Positions 24,408-35,766 of a DNA stretch of 64,000 nucleotides are shown piece after piece. The stretch is from Melioribacter roseus P3M-2 (GTDB lineage: Bacteria > Bacteroidota > Ignavibacteria > Ignavibacteriales > Melioribacteraceae): the NCBI RefSeq assembly GCF_000279145.1, contig NC_018178.1, forward strand, positions 1,178,001 to 1,242,000. The letters run 5' to 3'. The translations under genes were made by a program, and so were the position numbers. Each line of letters starts with the position of its first letter. Position 1 is the first letter of the stretch. A model generated the notes under the pieces. That model had not been told where the DNA came from. It ran no database searches and was given only the letters and a program-made list of their open reading frames with translations.

Positions 24408-25529
24408 ATGGAATTTAAAGCGAACAGTAAAGAGCTCGAAAAGCTACTTGCCAAAATCATTCCCGCAGTACCCACAAGAACGCCGATGCAGATATTGGAA
24501 AATATTCTGCTCGAAGTAGAAAACGGAGTGCTGACGGTCTATGCAACCGATCTGGAAATATCTCTGAAGTCTTTTTTGAATATAGCTTCGGACGAAAATA
24601 TTAAAATAGTAATTCCAGCGCGTCTGTTTTACGATATTATCAAGTCTTTGAAGGACACTACCGTACACTTCAAAATAAACGGCAACAAAAGACTAGAAAT
24701 AACCACGGAGAAAGGCAAGTATACATTAAGCTATATCGACGCGGACGAGTTCCCGGAAATTCCCACCATTAACACGAGCAACGACGTCTATGAAATATCA
24801 ATTAACGGTCAGGATTTAAAAAGCGCTTTCGATAAAACGGCTTTTGCAATGAGTAAAGAAGAAATAAGACCGGCAATGATGGGAACGCTTTTCGAATTTT
24901 GCGATGAAGGCTTGAGATTTGTAACTACAGACGGTCATCGACTCGTCAATTATCTGAATAAAAACATCAAAGCGGACATAAACAAACAATATGTGGTTCC
25001 TGAACGAGCCGTTTCCGTTTTATCTAAAGTTTTGGACGAAAAAGAACTGAAAGTATATTTTACTAACAGTTACGTATCGTTCAAGCTGAACGACATGGAA
25101 TTGATTACCCGATTGATAGCGCAGAAATACCCCGAATATAAGAGCGTAATTCCGCTGGAAAACGAATATGCTCTCAGAGTCAAAACAAACGAATTGCTCG
25201 ACTCGATTAAAAGAATGATGCTCTTTACTACTAGCACAACGAGGAGAGTAAAATTTTCGATCGATTCGGAACAAATTATTATTTCCGCTGAAGACATTGA
25301 TATCGGCGCCGCCGGCGAAGAAGAAGTAAAATGCGAATACCGGGGTGAGAAGATGGAGATCGGTTTCAATTCCACGTATATCAACGATATTTTAAGTCAT
25401 CTGTCGGATTACGATGAGATAATATTTAAACTGCATTCCCCTACCAAAGCGGTAATTATCGAACCGGTGGAACAAAAAGAAAATACAGATTTGATGATGC
25501 TGTTGATGCCCGTACGTTTGAATACATAA
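24408..25529 (+). CDS. dnaN: DNA polymerase III beta subunit (sliding clamp)
   Basis: The clamp ring protein has 373 residues, normal for the family, with the three repeated clamp domains at about 1-120, 130-245 and 250-373. Recognisable segments are KIIPAVPTRTPMQILENIL at the start, FATTDGHRL-like RFVTTDGHRLVNY (about 166-178) and the C-terminal LMMLLMPVRL, which ends the partner-binding groove. It tethers polymerase and other factors to DNA. It lies between dnaA and recF, as in many genomes. recF begins one base after the stop. Confidence 0.96.
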   Translation: MEFKANSKELEKLLAKIIPAVPTRTPMQILENILLEVENGVLTVYATDLEISLKSFLNIASDENIKIVIPARLFYDIIKSLKDTTVHFKINGNKRLEITTEKGKYTLSYIDADEFPEIPTINTSNDVYEISINGQDLKSAFDKTAFAMSKEEIRPAMMGTLFEFCDEGLRFVTTDGHRLVNYLNKNIKADINKQYVVPERAVSVLSKVLDEKELKVYFTNSYVSFKLNDMELITRLIAQKYPEYKSVIPLENEYALRVKTNELLDSIKRMMLFTTSTTRRVKFSIDSEQIIISAEDIDIGAAGEEEVKCEYRGEKMEIGFNSTYINDILSHLSDYDEIIFKLHSPTKAVIIEPVEQKENTDLMMLLMPVRLNT

Positions 25530-25530
25530 A

Positions 25531-26631
25531 ATGATCCTTAGAAATATTAACTTGCGCAATTTCAGGCTGCATGAAGACACATCGGTAGAGTTTTCCAATA
25601 AATTAAATTTCCTGGTAGGAGGAAACGGACAGGGAAAAACATCCATATTAGAAGCAATTTACTACCTGTGCACCACTAAGAATCTTTTGTCTTCATCCGA
25701 TTCCGATACTATTACTTTTGGCAGGCAATTTATGGAAATTAAAGGAGTTATTGAGGATTTGGCGGTTCATTCGGTTCGTTTGAATTACGATACCAGGAGG
25801 AAATACTATTATCTCGACGACAAAATAATTCCGAATTCCGCCGAAATAATAGGCAAATTTCCGATTGTAACGCTCATTCAGGCAGACCACCAGCTTACTC
25901 AGGGTTCTCCGTCGGATAGAAGAAAATTTGTCGATTCCACTCTATCGCAATTGAGTCATTCTTATTTGGATATCTACATTGATTACAATAAAATTTTGAG
26001 ACAACGCTCTAACCTTTTGTCGCAAATAAGGGAAAACAGAAATCTGAATTTATACGATCAGCTGGAAGCCTGGACGGAATCCCTGATTCTCAAAGGAGCG
26101 CAAATAATCGAACACAGAAATAAATTTGTATCCGAGTTCAACGGGTACCTCAAAAATGCGTATCAGTATATTATGGGAGACGTCGAAACGCCGTTTATTT
26201 CTTATTCAACGCTTTGCAGTCCGGAAGAAAATATAGCTGTAGAATTCAGAAAACAGATCGACTCTGTAAAAGAGGAGGAAATAAGGAGAGGAGTCAATTT
26301 AATCGGTCCTCACCGCGACGACTTACTGTTTTTAATCAATGATAAAGAATTGAAAAAATACGGTTCGCAGGGACAACACAAGACGTTTCAGATAGCTTTG
26401 AAATTCGCTCAATTTTTTTACATCAAGGAAAGAATAAACAGAACGCCCGTTTTTTTGATGGACGACGTATTCGGCGAGCTCGATAAATACCGCGCTGAGA
26501 AAATAAGCGCATACCTTTCGGAAATAGGACAGGCATTCATTACAATGACAGACCTGACTTATTACGAAGAGCTGAATAACGACAACAGACTGATAACGGT
26601 GGAAAATGGTAAAGCAAAAATCGTCAACTGA
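25531..26631 (+). CDS. recF: DNA replication and repair protein RecF
   Basis: RecF loads RecA at gapped DNA through RecO and RecR. The 366-residue protein has the SMC-like ATPase parts: Walker A VGGNGQGKTSILEAIYYL (about 30-47), the signature motif YGSQGQHKTFQIALKFAQ (about 280) and Walker B PVFLMDDVFGELDKYR (about 308). Length is typical. It overlaps the next gene (DUF721) by 26 bases. Confidence 0.95.
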   Translation: MILRNINLRNFRLHEDTSVEFSNKLNFLVGGNGQGKTSILEAIYYLCTTKNLLSSSDSDTITFGRQFMEIKGVIEDLAVHSVRLNYDTRRKYYYLDDKIIPNSAEIIGKFPIVTLIQADHQLTQGSPSDRRKFVDSTLSQLSHSYLDIYIDYNKILRQRSNLLSQIRENRNLNLYDQLEAWTESLILKGAQIIEHRNKFVSEFNGYLKNAYQYIMGDVETPFISYSTLCSPEENIAVEFRKQIDSVKEEEIRRGVNLIGPHRDDLLFLINDKELKKYGSQGQHKTFQIALKFAQFFYIKERINRTPVFLMDDVFGELDKYRAEKISAYLSEIGQAFITMTDLTYYEELNNDNRLITVENGKAKIVN

Positions 26632-26902
26632 TATTAAGAGCATAAGCCAGATAATTGCACAGGAAGAATTTAAAGACATCAGGGAAATAGCGGAATCGTA
26701 CAACGTTATAGAGGAATTTTATACTATTTTCCCCGAACTGAAAAAAATAGCGACGCCAAAAAAAGTGGAAGATCGGGTCTTGTTTATTAAGGTGGAAAAC
26801 TCCGTTTGGAAAAGCGAACTCTTCTTATACAGAAAACAGATAACAGAAAAGATAAACAGGTTTTTTAATAAACAGATTTTAAAAACAATCAAACTGATAT
26901 AA
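26606..26902 (+). CDS. DUF721 (DciA-like) protein
   Basis: This 98-residue protein resembles DUF721, with the conserved tract VLFIKVENSVWKSELFLYRKQITEKIN near the C-terminal half. DUF721 includes DciA, which in many bacteria helps load the replicative helicase DnaB, and is often found between recF and gyrB or near secA. Position between recF and gyrB agrees with that. The start is inside recF. Assignment to the helicase-loading subgroup is an inference. Confidence 0.85.
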   Translation: MVKQKSSTDIKSISQIIAQEEFKDIREIAESYNVIEEFYTIFPELKKIATPKKVEDRVLFIKVENSVWKSELFLYRKQITEKINRFFNKQILKTIKLI

Positions 26903-28896
<1,994 letters not shown>

Positions 28897-28897
<1 letters not shown>

Positions 28898-29892
28898 TGC
28901 CGAAACATCATAAATACAATCACCCGTTAAAGGAATACGTCAGGGTCGACTATACGGCGCTTAATCAGGATCTGACAATTGAAGAAGCGCTCGAAAAAAT
29001 CCGCACCGAAGGCATCGGGGAACGGATTGTTTATTTCTATGTAGTCGACGAGGAACAGCGTCTTGTAGGCGTGCTTCCTACCAGACGATTACTTACGGCT
29101 TCGAAAAATACAATAATTAAAGATATTATGATTACGCGCGTAGCGGCTTTGCCGGATAATTCAACGGTATATGACGCATGCGAATTTTTTGTTACGTATA
29201 AATTTCTGGCGCTGCCCGTTGTCGATAAAGATCATAAAATTATTGGAATAGTCGACGTAAATTTGTTTACCGAAGAATTGCTCGAAATCGAACCGGATAT
29301 TGAAGAGCGCCACAGAATGAGCGATATCTTCGAAACAATCGGTTTTACAATCGAGGAAATTAAAAACGCCACACCTCTAAAAGCCTGGAGATATCGTTTC
29401 CCCTGGCTCGTTACAACCATTATCAGCGGAACTGTTTGCGCAATGCTTGCCGGTTTATTCGAAGCCACTTTGGCCGAAAGCATTGTTATAGCGTTTTTTA
29501 TTACTCTCGTTCTGGGGCTTGGAGAAAGCATCAGTATACAATCGATGACCGTGGCTATTCAGGCGCTTCATACAAATCGTCCTACAAAGGAATGGTATAT
29601 AAAATCGATTGTCAAAGAATTGAAAACGGCATTCCTGCTGGGCATAAGCTGCGCCCTTTTGGTATTTATTGTAATAGCCGCATGGAAAAACGATTATGCG
29701 GCCGCTTTCGTAGTTAGTTTAAGCATTATAATGGTGGAAATGCTGGCGGCTTTCTGGGGTATAAGCGTACCAACAATTTTACACAGAACAAAATTAGACC
29801 CGAAAATTTCCGCCGGTCCGGTAACTCTGGCTCTTACCGATATCGGCACAATCTTGTTTTACCTCGGTTCGGCGACACTGATTTTGGAATAA
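28897..29892 (+). CDS. MgtE-like divalent cation transporter (CBS + membrane domain)
   Basis: The 331-residue protein has two CBS domains (about residues 20-150; VGVLPTRRLLTASKNTIIKD and KIIGIVDVNLFTEEL) and an MgtE-type membrane domain with five segments (GLGESISIQSMTVAIQAL, SAGPVTLALTDIGTILF). The usual MgtE N domain that precedes CBS is missing, so the protein is shorter than standard MgtE (about 450). MgtE channels pass Mg2+ under control of the CBS domain. It is embedded between gyrB and gyrA, with a one-base overlap on the left and 33 bases on the right. Coupling of Mg2+ supply and gyrase expression is speculation. Confidence 0.87.
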
Positions 29893-29925
29893 ATAAGAAA
29901 TTAATAATTAATACAGACTGGAAAA

Positions 29926-32364
29926 ATGAGCACAATATTCGAAAAAATCGTACCGATTACTCTTGAAGAAGAAATGAAATCGTCTTACATCGATTATGCT
30001 ATGAGCGTTATAGTTGCGCGCGCATTACCCGATGTGAGAGACGGATTAAAACCCGTGCACCGAAGGGTCTTATTCGGAATGCACGAATTGGGATTGACAT
30101 ACAATAAACCGTATAAAAAGTCAGCTCGTATTGTCGGCGAAGTACTCGGTAAGTATCACCCTCACGGTGACAGCGCCGTTTATGATACTATGGTTAGAAT
30201 GGTACAGGATTTCTCGCTCCGATACCCGTTGGTTGACGGACAGGGAAACTTTGGTTCGGTAGACGGCGACAGCCCGGCGGCAATGCGTTATACCGAAGCG
30301 CGTCTGGCTCGTATATCGGAAGAGATGCTTAGAGACCTCGATAAAAATACGGTCGATTTCGTCCCGAATTTCGACGACACCTTACAGGAACCCTCGGTTC
30401 TGCCGGCTTATTTGCCCAATCTTCTTGTAAACGGCGCCAGCGGTATTGCGGTCGGTATGGCAACTAACATTCCGCCGCATAATCTTTCGGAAGTTATCGA
30501 CGGATTGATTGCTTTGATAGACAATCCGAAAATTACTCCGGAAGATATTATGAAGCACATTAAAGCCCCCGATTTCCCCACGGGCGGTATAATCTACGGT
30601 TACGAAGGCGTTCGAGAAGCTTATTTGACGGGACGGGGCAAAATTACAATTCGGGCAAGAGCCAATATCGAAACTCTGAAAAACGACAGAGAAAATATCG
30701 TAATAACGGAACTTCCCTATCAGGTTAACAAAGCTTCGCTGATCGAAAAAATTGCCGACCTGGTAAGAAATCAGAAAATCGAGGGAATCTCGAACATACG
30801 CGATGAATCCGACCGCGACGGTATGAGAATCGTTATCGAAATGAAAAGAGACGGTCAGCCGGCGGTTACATTGAATCAGCTCTTCAAACACACGCAAATG
30901 CAGGTTACTTTCGGCGTTATAATGCTTGCGCTTGTAAACGGCGTGCCTAAAGTGCTTACTCTCAAGCAAACGATGGAGCATTTCCTCGATCACCGAATGG
31001 ACGTTCTTATCAGAAGAACAAAATTCGAACTCGACGCCGCCGAAAGAAGAGCTCATATTCTAGAAGGATATATCATTGCGCTCGACAATATCGACGAAGT
31101 GATCGAAACAATTAAAAAATCGCGCGACGTCGAAACCGCTAAACGCAATTTAATGCGTAAATTCAAACTCTCCGAAATCCAGGCGAAAGCGATTCTCGAC
31201 ATGAGATTGCAACGCCTCACGGGTCTGGAAAGAAAGAAGATTGAGGATGAATACAAAGAAACGATTAAATTAATCGAAAAACTGAAAGGCATTCTTGCCA
31301 GCGAAAAGAAGAGAAAACAAATAATCAAAGAAGAACTTCTTGCGCTGAAGGAAAGATACGGCGACGAGAGAAGAACCGAAATTATTTACGATTACAAAGA
31401 CTTTTCGCTCGAAGATATAATTGCCGAAGAAGACGTTGTAGTAACGATATCTCACAGAGGATTTATCAAAAGATTTCCCGTCAGCGGATACAGACGTCAA
31501 TCGAGAGGCGGCAAAGGAGTTACGGGCGCCGGCACCAAAGACGAGGATTTTATTGAACATATGTTTGTCGCTTCCACGCACCATTACATTATGTTCTTTA
31601 CCGACAAAGGTAAATGCTATTGGCTCAAAGTTCACGAAATTCCCGAAGGCGGAAGAACGGCAAAAGGCAGGTCGATACTTAACCTTATCGAAAAATCGAA
31701 AGAAGAAAAGATTGCGGCTTTCGTAGCGGTAAAAGAATTCAGCGACGATAAATACGTCGTGATGGTTACCGAAAAAGGCACGATCAAAAAGACCGTCCTC
31801 TCCGCATATTCCAATATTCGCCGGGGCGGTATTAATGCAATAAATCTTGCCGACGGCGACAATCTCGTTGAAGCAAAATTGAGCGACGGAAACAACGATA
31901 TTATTATCGGCACACGGAACGGTATGGCTATCCGTTTTAACGAAAAGGACGTGCGCGATATGGGCAGAACCGCAACGGGTGTGCGAGGCATCAATCTTGC
32001 CAAAGACGATAAGGTAATCGGAATGATTGTTGTAAGAAACGCCTCTACCTTACTGGTTGTTACAAACAAAGGATACGGCAAGCGCTCGGAATTGGACGAC
32101 TACCGTTTGACTCGAAGAGGAGGCAAAGGCATTATTACAATTAAAACTTCCGAAAAGAACGGCAAGATGATTGCAATGAAAGAAGTCAACGACACCGACG
32201 AACTGGTTATTATTACTACCAAAGGGATGGTGATTCGACAGGCGGTGAAAGATATCAGAATAATGGGCAGAAACACTCAGGGCGTTCGACTCATTAAATT
32301 AAACGAAGGCGACGAAATTGCCGACATAGCCAGAGTGGCTCCCGAAGAGAACGGAGAGGAATAA
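29926..32364 (+). CDS. gyrA: DNA gyrase subunit A
   Basis: GyrA cuts and rejoins DNA. In the 812 residues, the winged-helix and tower domain are seen with [18 protein letters not shown] (about 30-48), and the catalytic Tyr is in [10 protein letters not shown] (about 123). The C-terminal beta-pinwheel carries the GyrA-box as [14 protein letters not shown] (about 525). That box, needed to wrap DNA, separates gyrase from topoisomerase IV. The end is acidic (APEENGEE). The gene is followed by a strong terminator at 32373, so the replication cluster ends here. Confidence 0.97.
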   Translation: MSTIFEKIVPITLEEEMKSSYIDYAMSVIVARALPDVRDGLKPVHRRVLFGMHELGLTYNKPYKKSARIVGEVLGKYHPHGDSAVYDTMVRMVQDFSLRYPLVDGQGNFGSVDGDSPAAMRYTEARLARISEEMLRDLDKNTVDFVPNFDDTLQEPSVLPAYLPNLLVNGASGIAVGMATNIPPHNLSEVIDGLIALIDNPKITPEDIMKHIKAPDFPTGGIIYGYEGVREAYLTGRGKITIRARANIETLKNDRENIVITELPYQVNKASLIEKIADLVRNQKIEGISNIRDESDRDGMRIVIEMKRDGQPAVTLNQLFKHTQMQVTFGVIMLALVNGVPKVLTLKQTMEHFLDHRMDVLIRRTKFELDAAERRAHILEGYIIALDNIDEVIETIKKSRDVETAKRNLMRKFKLSEIQAKAILDMRLQRLTGLERKKIEDEYKETIKLIEKLKGILASEKKRKQIIKEELLALKERYGDERRTEIIYDYKDFSLEDIIAEEDVVVTISHRGFIKRFPVSGYRRQSRGGKGVTGAGTKDEDFIEHMFVASTHHYIMFFTDKGKCYWLKVHEIPEGGRTAKGRSILNLIEKSKEEKIAAFVAVKEFSDDKYVVMVTEKGTIKKTVLSAYSNIRRGGINAINLADGDNLVEAKLSDGNNDIIIGTRNGMAIRFNEKDVRDMGRTATGVRGINLAKDDKVIGMIVVRNASTLLVVTNKGYGKRSELDDYRLTRRGGKGIITIKTSEKNGKMIAMKEVNDTDELVIITTKGMVIRQAVKDIRIMGRNTQGVRLIKLNEGDEIADIARVAPEENGEE

Positions 32365-32372
32365 CGCATAAA

Positions 32373-32395
32373 AGGCGGCGGATTTTCCGCCGCCT
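32373..32395 (+). terminator. Intrinsic terminator after gyrA
   Basis: AGGCGGCGGA and the complementary CCGCCGCCT flank a TTTT loop, followed by GTTTGTTTCTTTCTGTTTT. The stem is strong and starts eight bases past the gyrA stop. Confidence 0.9.
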
Positions 32396-32458
32396 GTTTG
32401 TTTCTTTCTGTTTTCTCTCCTAAATTACATTTTCATTAATATGACTCAGGGCTCTAAA

Positions 32459-34294
32459 ATGAAAAAGCTGGCAATCTTTTTATTTATCCCCGTCATTTTG
32501 CTTTCTCAACCTCTTCCCGTTAACTTCAAAGGTGCATACGAAAAACAAACCAGGTCTTATGACGGCAAACCGGGAAGGAATTACTGGCAAAATAAAAGCG
32601 ATTATATTATCAAAGCGGAGGTAATACCTTCGGAAAAAAGAATTAATGCGGAAGAAACGGTTACTTATTATAATAACAGTCCCGATACGCTCGATATTAT
32701 AGTGGTTAAGTTGCTCGGGGATTTATACCGCAAAGGAAACGCAAGGGATATAGAAATATCGCCCGATGCCGTAAATGAAGGAATGAAAATCTCTACGGCG
32801 AAATTGAACGGCTCGGAATTCGAAATTACTCGCGACAACGAAAAGCCTCATATTACCGGAACAAAATTGATTATTCCCCTTAAAGAAAAATTATTACCTG
32901 GAGAGAAAGCAGAGCTTTATTTTAAATGGGAAGTCAAAATTCCCGGCGAATCGCAAATTCGAATGGGCGCGTATGATTCCACTTCATTTTTTGTGGCTTA
33001 TTGGTTTCCGCAAATTGCGGTTTACGACGATATCGACGGCTGGGATATGAACGATTATACGGGACATGCCGAAACATACAACGATTTCGGAAATTATCAA
33101 GTCGACATTACTGTTCCTCAAAACTTTGTGGTTTGGGCTTCGGGCAAATTATCGAATCCCGAAGAAGTATTCGAAGAGAAAATTCTCGATAAGTACATAA
33201 CGGCAAATTCCTCCGATGAAATCATACATATTATTAGCGAAGAAGATCTGGGCAACGTAACTAAAAAGCGCAATAAAATTACGTACAAATTCAGATCGGA
33301 ATCGATACCCGACTTTGCATTTGCTATGAGCGACCATTATTTGTGGGATGCTTCAACGTGGCGGGACGTATTAATTTCGGCGGCTTACAATCCGGAATCG
33401 AAAGGATTTTACAACGTTGCCGAAGTTGCGCGTAAATCGATTGTTTATTTTTCGGAGGAAATGCCGGGCGTTAAATATCCTTATCCTGTTATGACAGTTT
33501 TTAACGGCAGAGGCGGAATGGAGTTTCCCATGATGTGCAACGATTCGTCGGTAGACAATCTGAGAGGCACCGTTCATTTAACGTCGCATGAAATTTCGCA
33601 TACTTATTTCCCGTTTTATATGGGAATTAACGAGCGGAAATATGCGTGGATGGACGAAGGCTGGGCTACCATGCTGCCGTTCGATTTTCAGGAATTGAAT
33701 GCGCCCGGATACGACCCCAGGCAACGGAATGCGGAAGGATATTCGCAATACGGCGGTCGGGATACCGACCTGCCGCCGATCGTCCCCTCGTCTCAATTGA
33801 GAGGCATATCCTACAGAATGGCTTCCTACAGCAGACCGGGCGCCGCGTACGATTTTATGATGAAATTCATGGGTAAGGAAAAATTCAAAGCTTGCTTGCA
33901 CGAATATATTAAACGCTGGAACGGCAAACATCCGACTCCTTACGATTTCTTTAATACATTCGAAGATGTAAGCGGCGAAGACCTCGATTGGTTTTTTAAA
34001 CCGTGGTTCTTCGAATTCAAGTACCCGGATCTGTCTATTAAAAAAGCGGAAGCCAAAGACGGATATCTTTTTGTTGAAATTGAGAATAATGGCGGTTTGC
34101 CTCTTCCCGTCGTTTTATTTGTAAAAAACGGCGAAGCTAAAGAAAAGATTTTCGAGGCGCAGGCAGACATCTGGAAAGGAAAACCCGGAGAGCTTAAACT
34201 CGAAATTAAATGCAAAAAACCGGAAGAGCTTTTGCTCGGAACTCCTCAAATTCCCGACGTTGACGACACGGACAACAAATTTTCGCTGAAATGA
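32459..34294 (+). CDS. M1-family metallopeptidase, secreted
   Basis: The protein from ATG 32459 has 611 residues with a signal peptide (MKKLAIFLFIPVILLSQP). The zinc site is HEISH (His377, Glu378, His381), and Glu400 in AWMDEGWA lies 18 residues after the second His, giving the M1 spacing HExxHx18E. The exopeptidase-type GGMEFPMM loop precedes it, in place of GAMEN, so the exact aminopeptidase class is uncertain. An N-terminal beta domain and a C-terminal helical part with FKPWFFEF are present. It acts in the periplasm or outside. It has no visible secretion tail. The upstream terminator separates it from gyrA. Confidence 0.9.
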   Translation: MKKLAIFLFIPVILLSQPLPVNFKGAYEKQTRSYDGKPGRNYWQNKSDYIIKAEVIPSEKRINAEETVTYYNNSPDTLDIIVVKLLGDLYRKGNARDIEISPDAVNEGMKISTAKLNGSEFEITRDNEKPHITGTKLIIPLKEKLLPGEKAELYFKWEVKIPGESQIRMGAYDSTSFFVAYWFPQIAVYDDIDGWDMNDYTGHAETYNDFGNYQVDITVPQNFVVWASGKLSNPEEVFEEKILDKYITANSSDEIIHIISEEDLGNVTKKRNKITYKFRSESIPDFAFAMSDHYLWDASTWRDVLISAAYNPESKGFYNVAEVARKSIVYFSEEMPGVKYPYPVMTVFNGRGGMEFPMMCNDSSVDNLRGTVHLTSHEISHTYFPFYMGINERKYAWMDEGWATMLPFDFQELNAPGYDPRQRNAEGYSQYGGRDTDLPPIVPSSQLRGISYRMASYSRPGAAYDFMMKFMGKEKFKACLHEYIKRWNGKHPTPYDFFNTFEDVSGEDLDWFFKPWFFEFKYPDLSIKKAEAKDGYLFVEIENNGGLPLPVVLFVKNGEAKEKIFEAQADIWKGKPGELKLEIKCKKPEELLLGTPQIPDVDDTDNKFSLK

Positions 34295-34372
34295 TTTACG
34301 ACAACCTTCAATAAAAATTACCGTATGGCGCGGCTAGTAAAGTCGCGCCTATAAAACTTGCAAACAAATTAT

Positions 34373-34390
34373 CAGACAAGTTCTTGTCTG
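34373..34390. repeat. Small hairpin, related to 14303-14320
   Basis: CAGACAAG and CTTGTCTG form an eight-base inverted repeat with a TT spacer. The core AGACAAG...CTTGTCT is the same as at 14303-14320. It is preceded by another imperfect inverted repeat GGCGCGGC...GTCGCGCC at about 34328-34349. It could serve as a weak terminator after the M1 gene; there is no T-run. Confidence 0.45.
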
Positions 34391-34443
34391 CCCCGCAATA
34401 AAAAAATCCAAATGATTTCTGAATAGAAGAAAAAACGCAAAAA

Positions 34444-34477
34444 TTGACTCTTAAAATATTTATCGTATATTTACGAT
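34444..34477 (+). promoter_or_regulatory. Promoter and ArsR operator upstream of arsR-arsM
   Basis: A sigma70-type promoter is visible: TTGACT (34444-34449), 16-base spacer, TATATT (34466-34471). The inverted repeat ATCGTA-TATT-TACGAT (34462-34477) covers the -10 region. This arrangement is typical of ArsR autorepression, in which the repressor blocks RNA polymerase until arsenite binds. The assignment is by sequence pattern alone. Confidence 0.75.
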
Positions 34478-34494
34478 TAACGATTGGAGGAATA

Positions 34495-34812
34495 ATGGCT
34501 TTTTCAAAAAAAGAAAATTTCAGCGACGAAGAAGTTTGGCTGGCGGATGTGGCAAAGGCATTGTCGCATCCTGCGCGTTTGAAAATTCTTAAGTTTCTAA
34601 ACAAGATGGATTCGTGTATGGTGGGCAGTATCGTAGAACATCTGCCGCTGGCTCAGTCGACTGTATCGCAGCATTTGAAAGAACTAAAACGAGTGGGGCT
34701 TATCGATGGAGAAATCGACGGTCCGAAAATCTGCTACTGCGTAAATAAAAAAAAATTGCAACGCGCCAAAAAGCAATTTGACAAATTATTTTCGGCAACT
34801 GGATGTTGCTGA
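34495..34812 (+). CDS. arsR: ArsR-family transcriptional repressor
   Basis: The protein of 105 residues starts at ATG 34495, behind GGAGGAATA; an upstream start at 34444 lies in the promoter and is rejected. The winged helix-turn-helix shows [17 protein letters not shown] and [19 protein letters not shown]. Cysteines occur in MDSCMVG, KICYC and the C-terminal TGCC, all candidates for arsenite binding, but the usual ELCVCDL pair in the recognition helix is absent. It is followed after 15 bases by arsM, which it most likely controls. The operator candidate is at 34462-34477. Confidence 0.9.
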   Translation: MAFSKKENFSDEEVWLADVAKALSHPARLKILKFLNKMDSCMVGSIVEHLPLAQSTVSQHLKELKRVGLIDGEIDGPKICYCVNKKKLQRAKKQFDKLFSATGCC

Positions 34813-34827
34813 AAAAGGAGAATCAAT

Positions 34828-35628
34828 ATGGAAAATAAAAACGAACTCAAAAAAATTGTGAAAGAAAAATACGCTCAAATAGCCGCTAAAAAAAATTCGG
34901 AATCTTGTTGCGATAATTACTCGTGCTGCGCCGAAGATGTCGATTATTCGAACCTTCAGGACGATTATACGGGCGAAGCCGGTTATATGCCCGACGCAGA
35001 CCTCGGTTTGGGATGCGGCATTCCGACCAAACATGCCGGCATTAAAGAAGGCGATGTGGTAGTAGACCTCGGCAGCGGCGCGGGAAACGACGCTTTTGTA
35101 GCGTGCGCTATTGTCGGCGCTAAAGGAAAAGTCATCGGAATCGATATGACCGAAGAAATGATCCGGAAAGCGGAGACAAATAAATCTAAGCTCGGCTATG
35201 ATAACGTGTTTTTTAAGCTCGGCGATATCGAAAATATTCCGCTTGAAGATAATATTGCGGACGTCGTTATAAGCAACTGCGTATTAAATCTTGTGCCGGA
35301 CAAAAGAAAGGCTTTTGCAGAAATTTACAGAATACTAAAACCGGGCGCGCATTTCTGCGTTTCGGACATAGTATCGACTGGCGAAATGACGGAAGAATTT
35401 AAAAAGTCGGCGGAACTATATGCCGGTTGTGTTTCCGGTGCGATTCCTGAAAAAGAATATCTTAAAATTATCGAAGATACCTGTTTTAAGAAGATTGAAA
35501 TCAAAACTTCCAAAAAAATCGAATTGCCGGACGAACTTCTGAAGAAATATCTTGACGAAAAAGAGAGTGCGAATTTCAAAAAAAGCTCCGTAGGGCTAAG
35601 GAGCATTACTGTTACGGCATATAAATAA
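34828..35628 (+). CDS. arsM: Arsenite S-adenosylmethionine methyltransferase
   Basis: The 266-residue protein methylates As(III). A Cys-rich N-terminal part (SESCCDNYSCCAED) precedes LGLGCGIPTKHAGI, the typical ArsM start. The SAM motif is VVDLGSGAGNDAFVA (about 72-86). The two other conserved cysteines of the arsenic site lie in ISNCVLNLVPDK (about 150) and LYAGCVSGAIPEKEY (about 200). Together with the N-terminal Cys they bind As(III). The ribosome site is AAAAAGGAGAATCA. The gene follows arsR and ends at the terminator 35653-35670. Confidence 0.93.
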   Translation: MENKNELKKIVKEKYAQIAAKKNSESCCDNYSCCAEDVDYSNLQDDYTGEAGYMPDADLGLGCGIPTKHAGIKEGDVVVDLGSGAGNDAFVACAIVGAKGKVIGIDMTEEMIRKAETNKSKLGYDNVFFKLGDIENIPLEDNIADVVISNCVLNLVPDKRKAFAEIYRILKPGAHFCVSDIVSTGEMTEEFKKSAELYAGCVSGAIPEKEYLKIIEDTCFKKIEIKTSKKIELPDELLKKYLDEKESANFKKSSVGLRSITVTAYK

Positions 35629-35652
35629 ATTTCCTTTCTTTTATAAAAAAGC

Positions 35653-35670
35653 GCCCGCTTAACTGCGGGC
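35653..35670 (+). terminator. Terminator after arsM
   Basis: GCCCGC (35653-35658) and GCGGGC (35665-35670) pair with loop TTAACT, followed by ATTTTAATTT. It lies about 25 bases after the arsM stop. Confidence 0.85.
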
Positions 35671-35766
35671 ATTTTAATTTCCCGCCAAGAACCGAATGTC
35701 AGAATAAATTGTTATTATTGCAGTAATTGCTTTTTATTTTAATTTCGGTTAAAACCAAGGTGTAAA

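Noticed and set aside
30382-31056. Minus-strand frame of 224 residues inside gyrA
   Set aside because: It is a shadow of gyrA codon use on the other strand; no known domain and no ribosome site.
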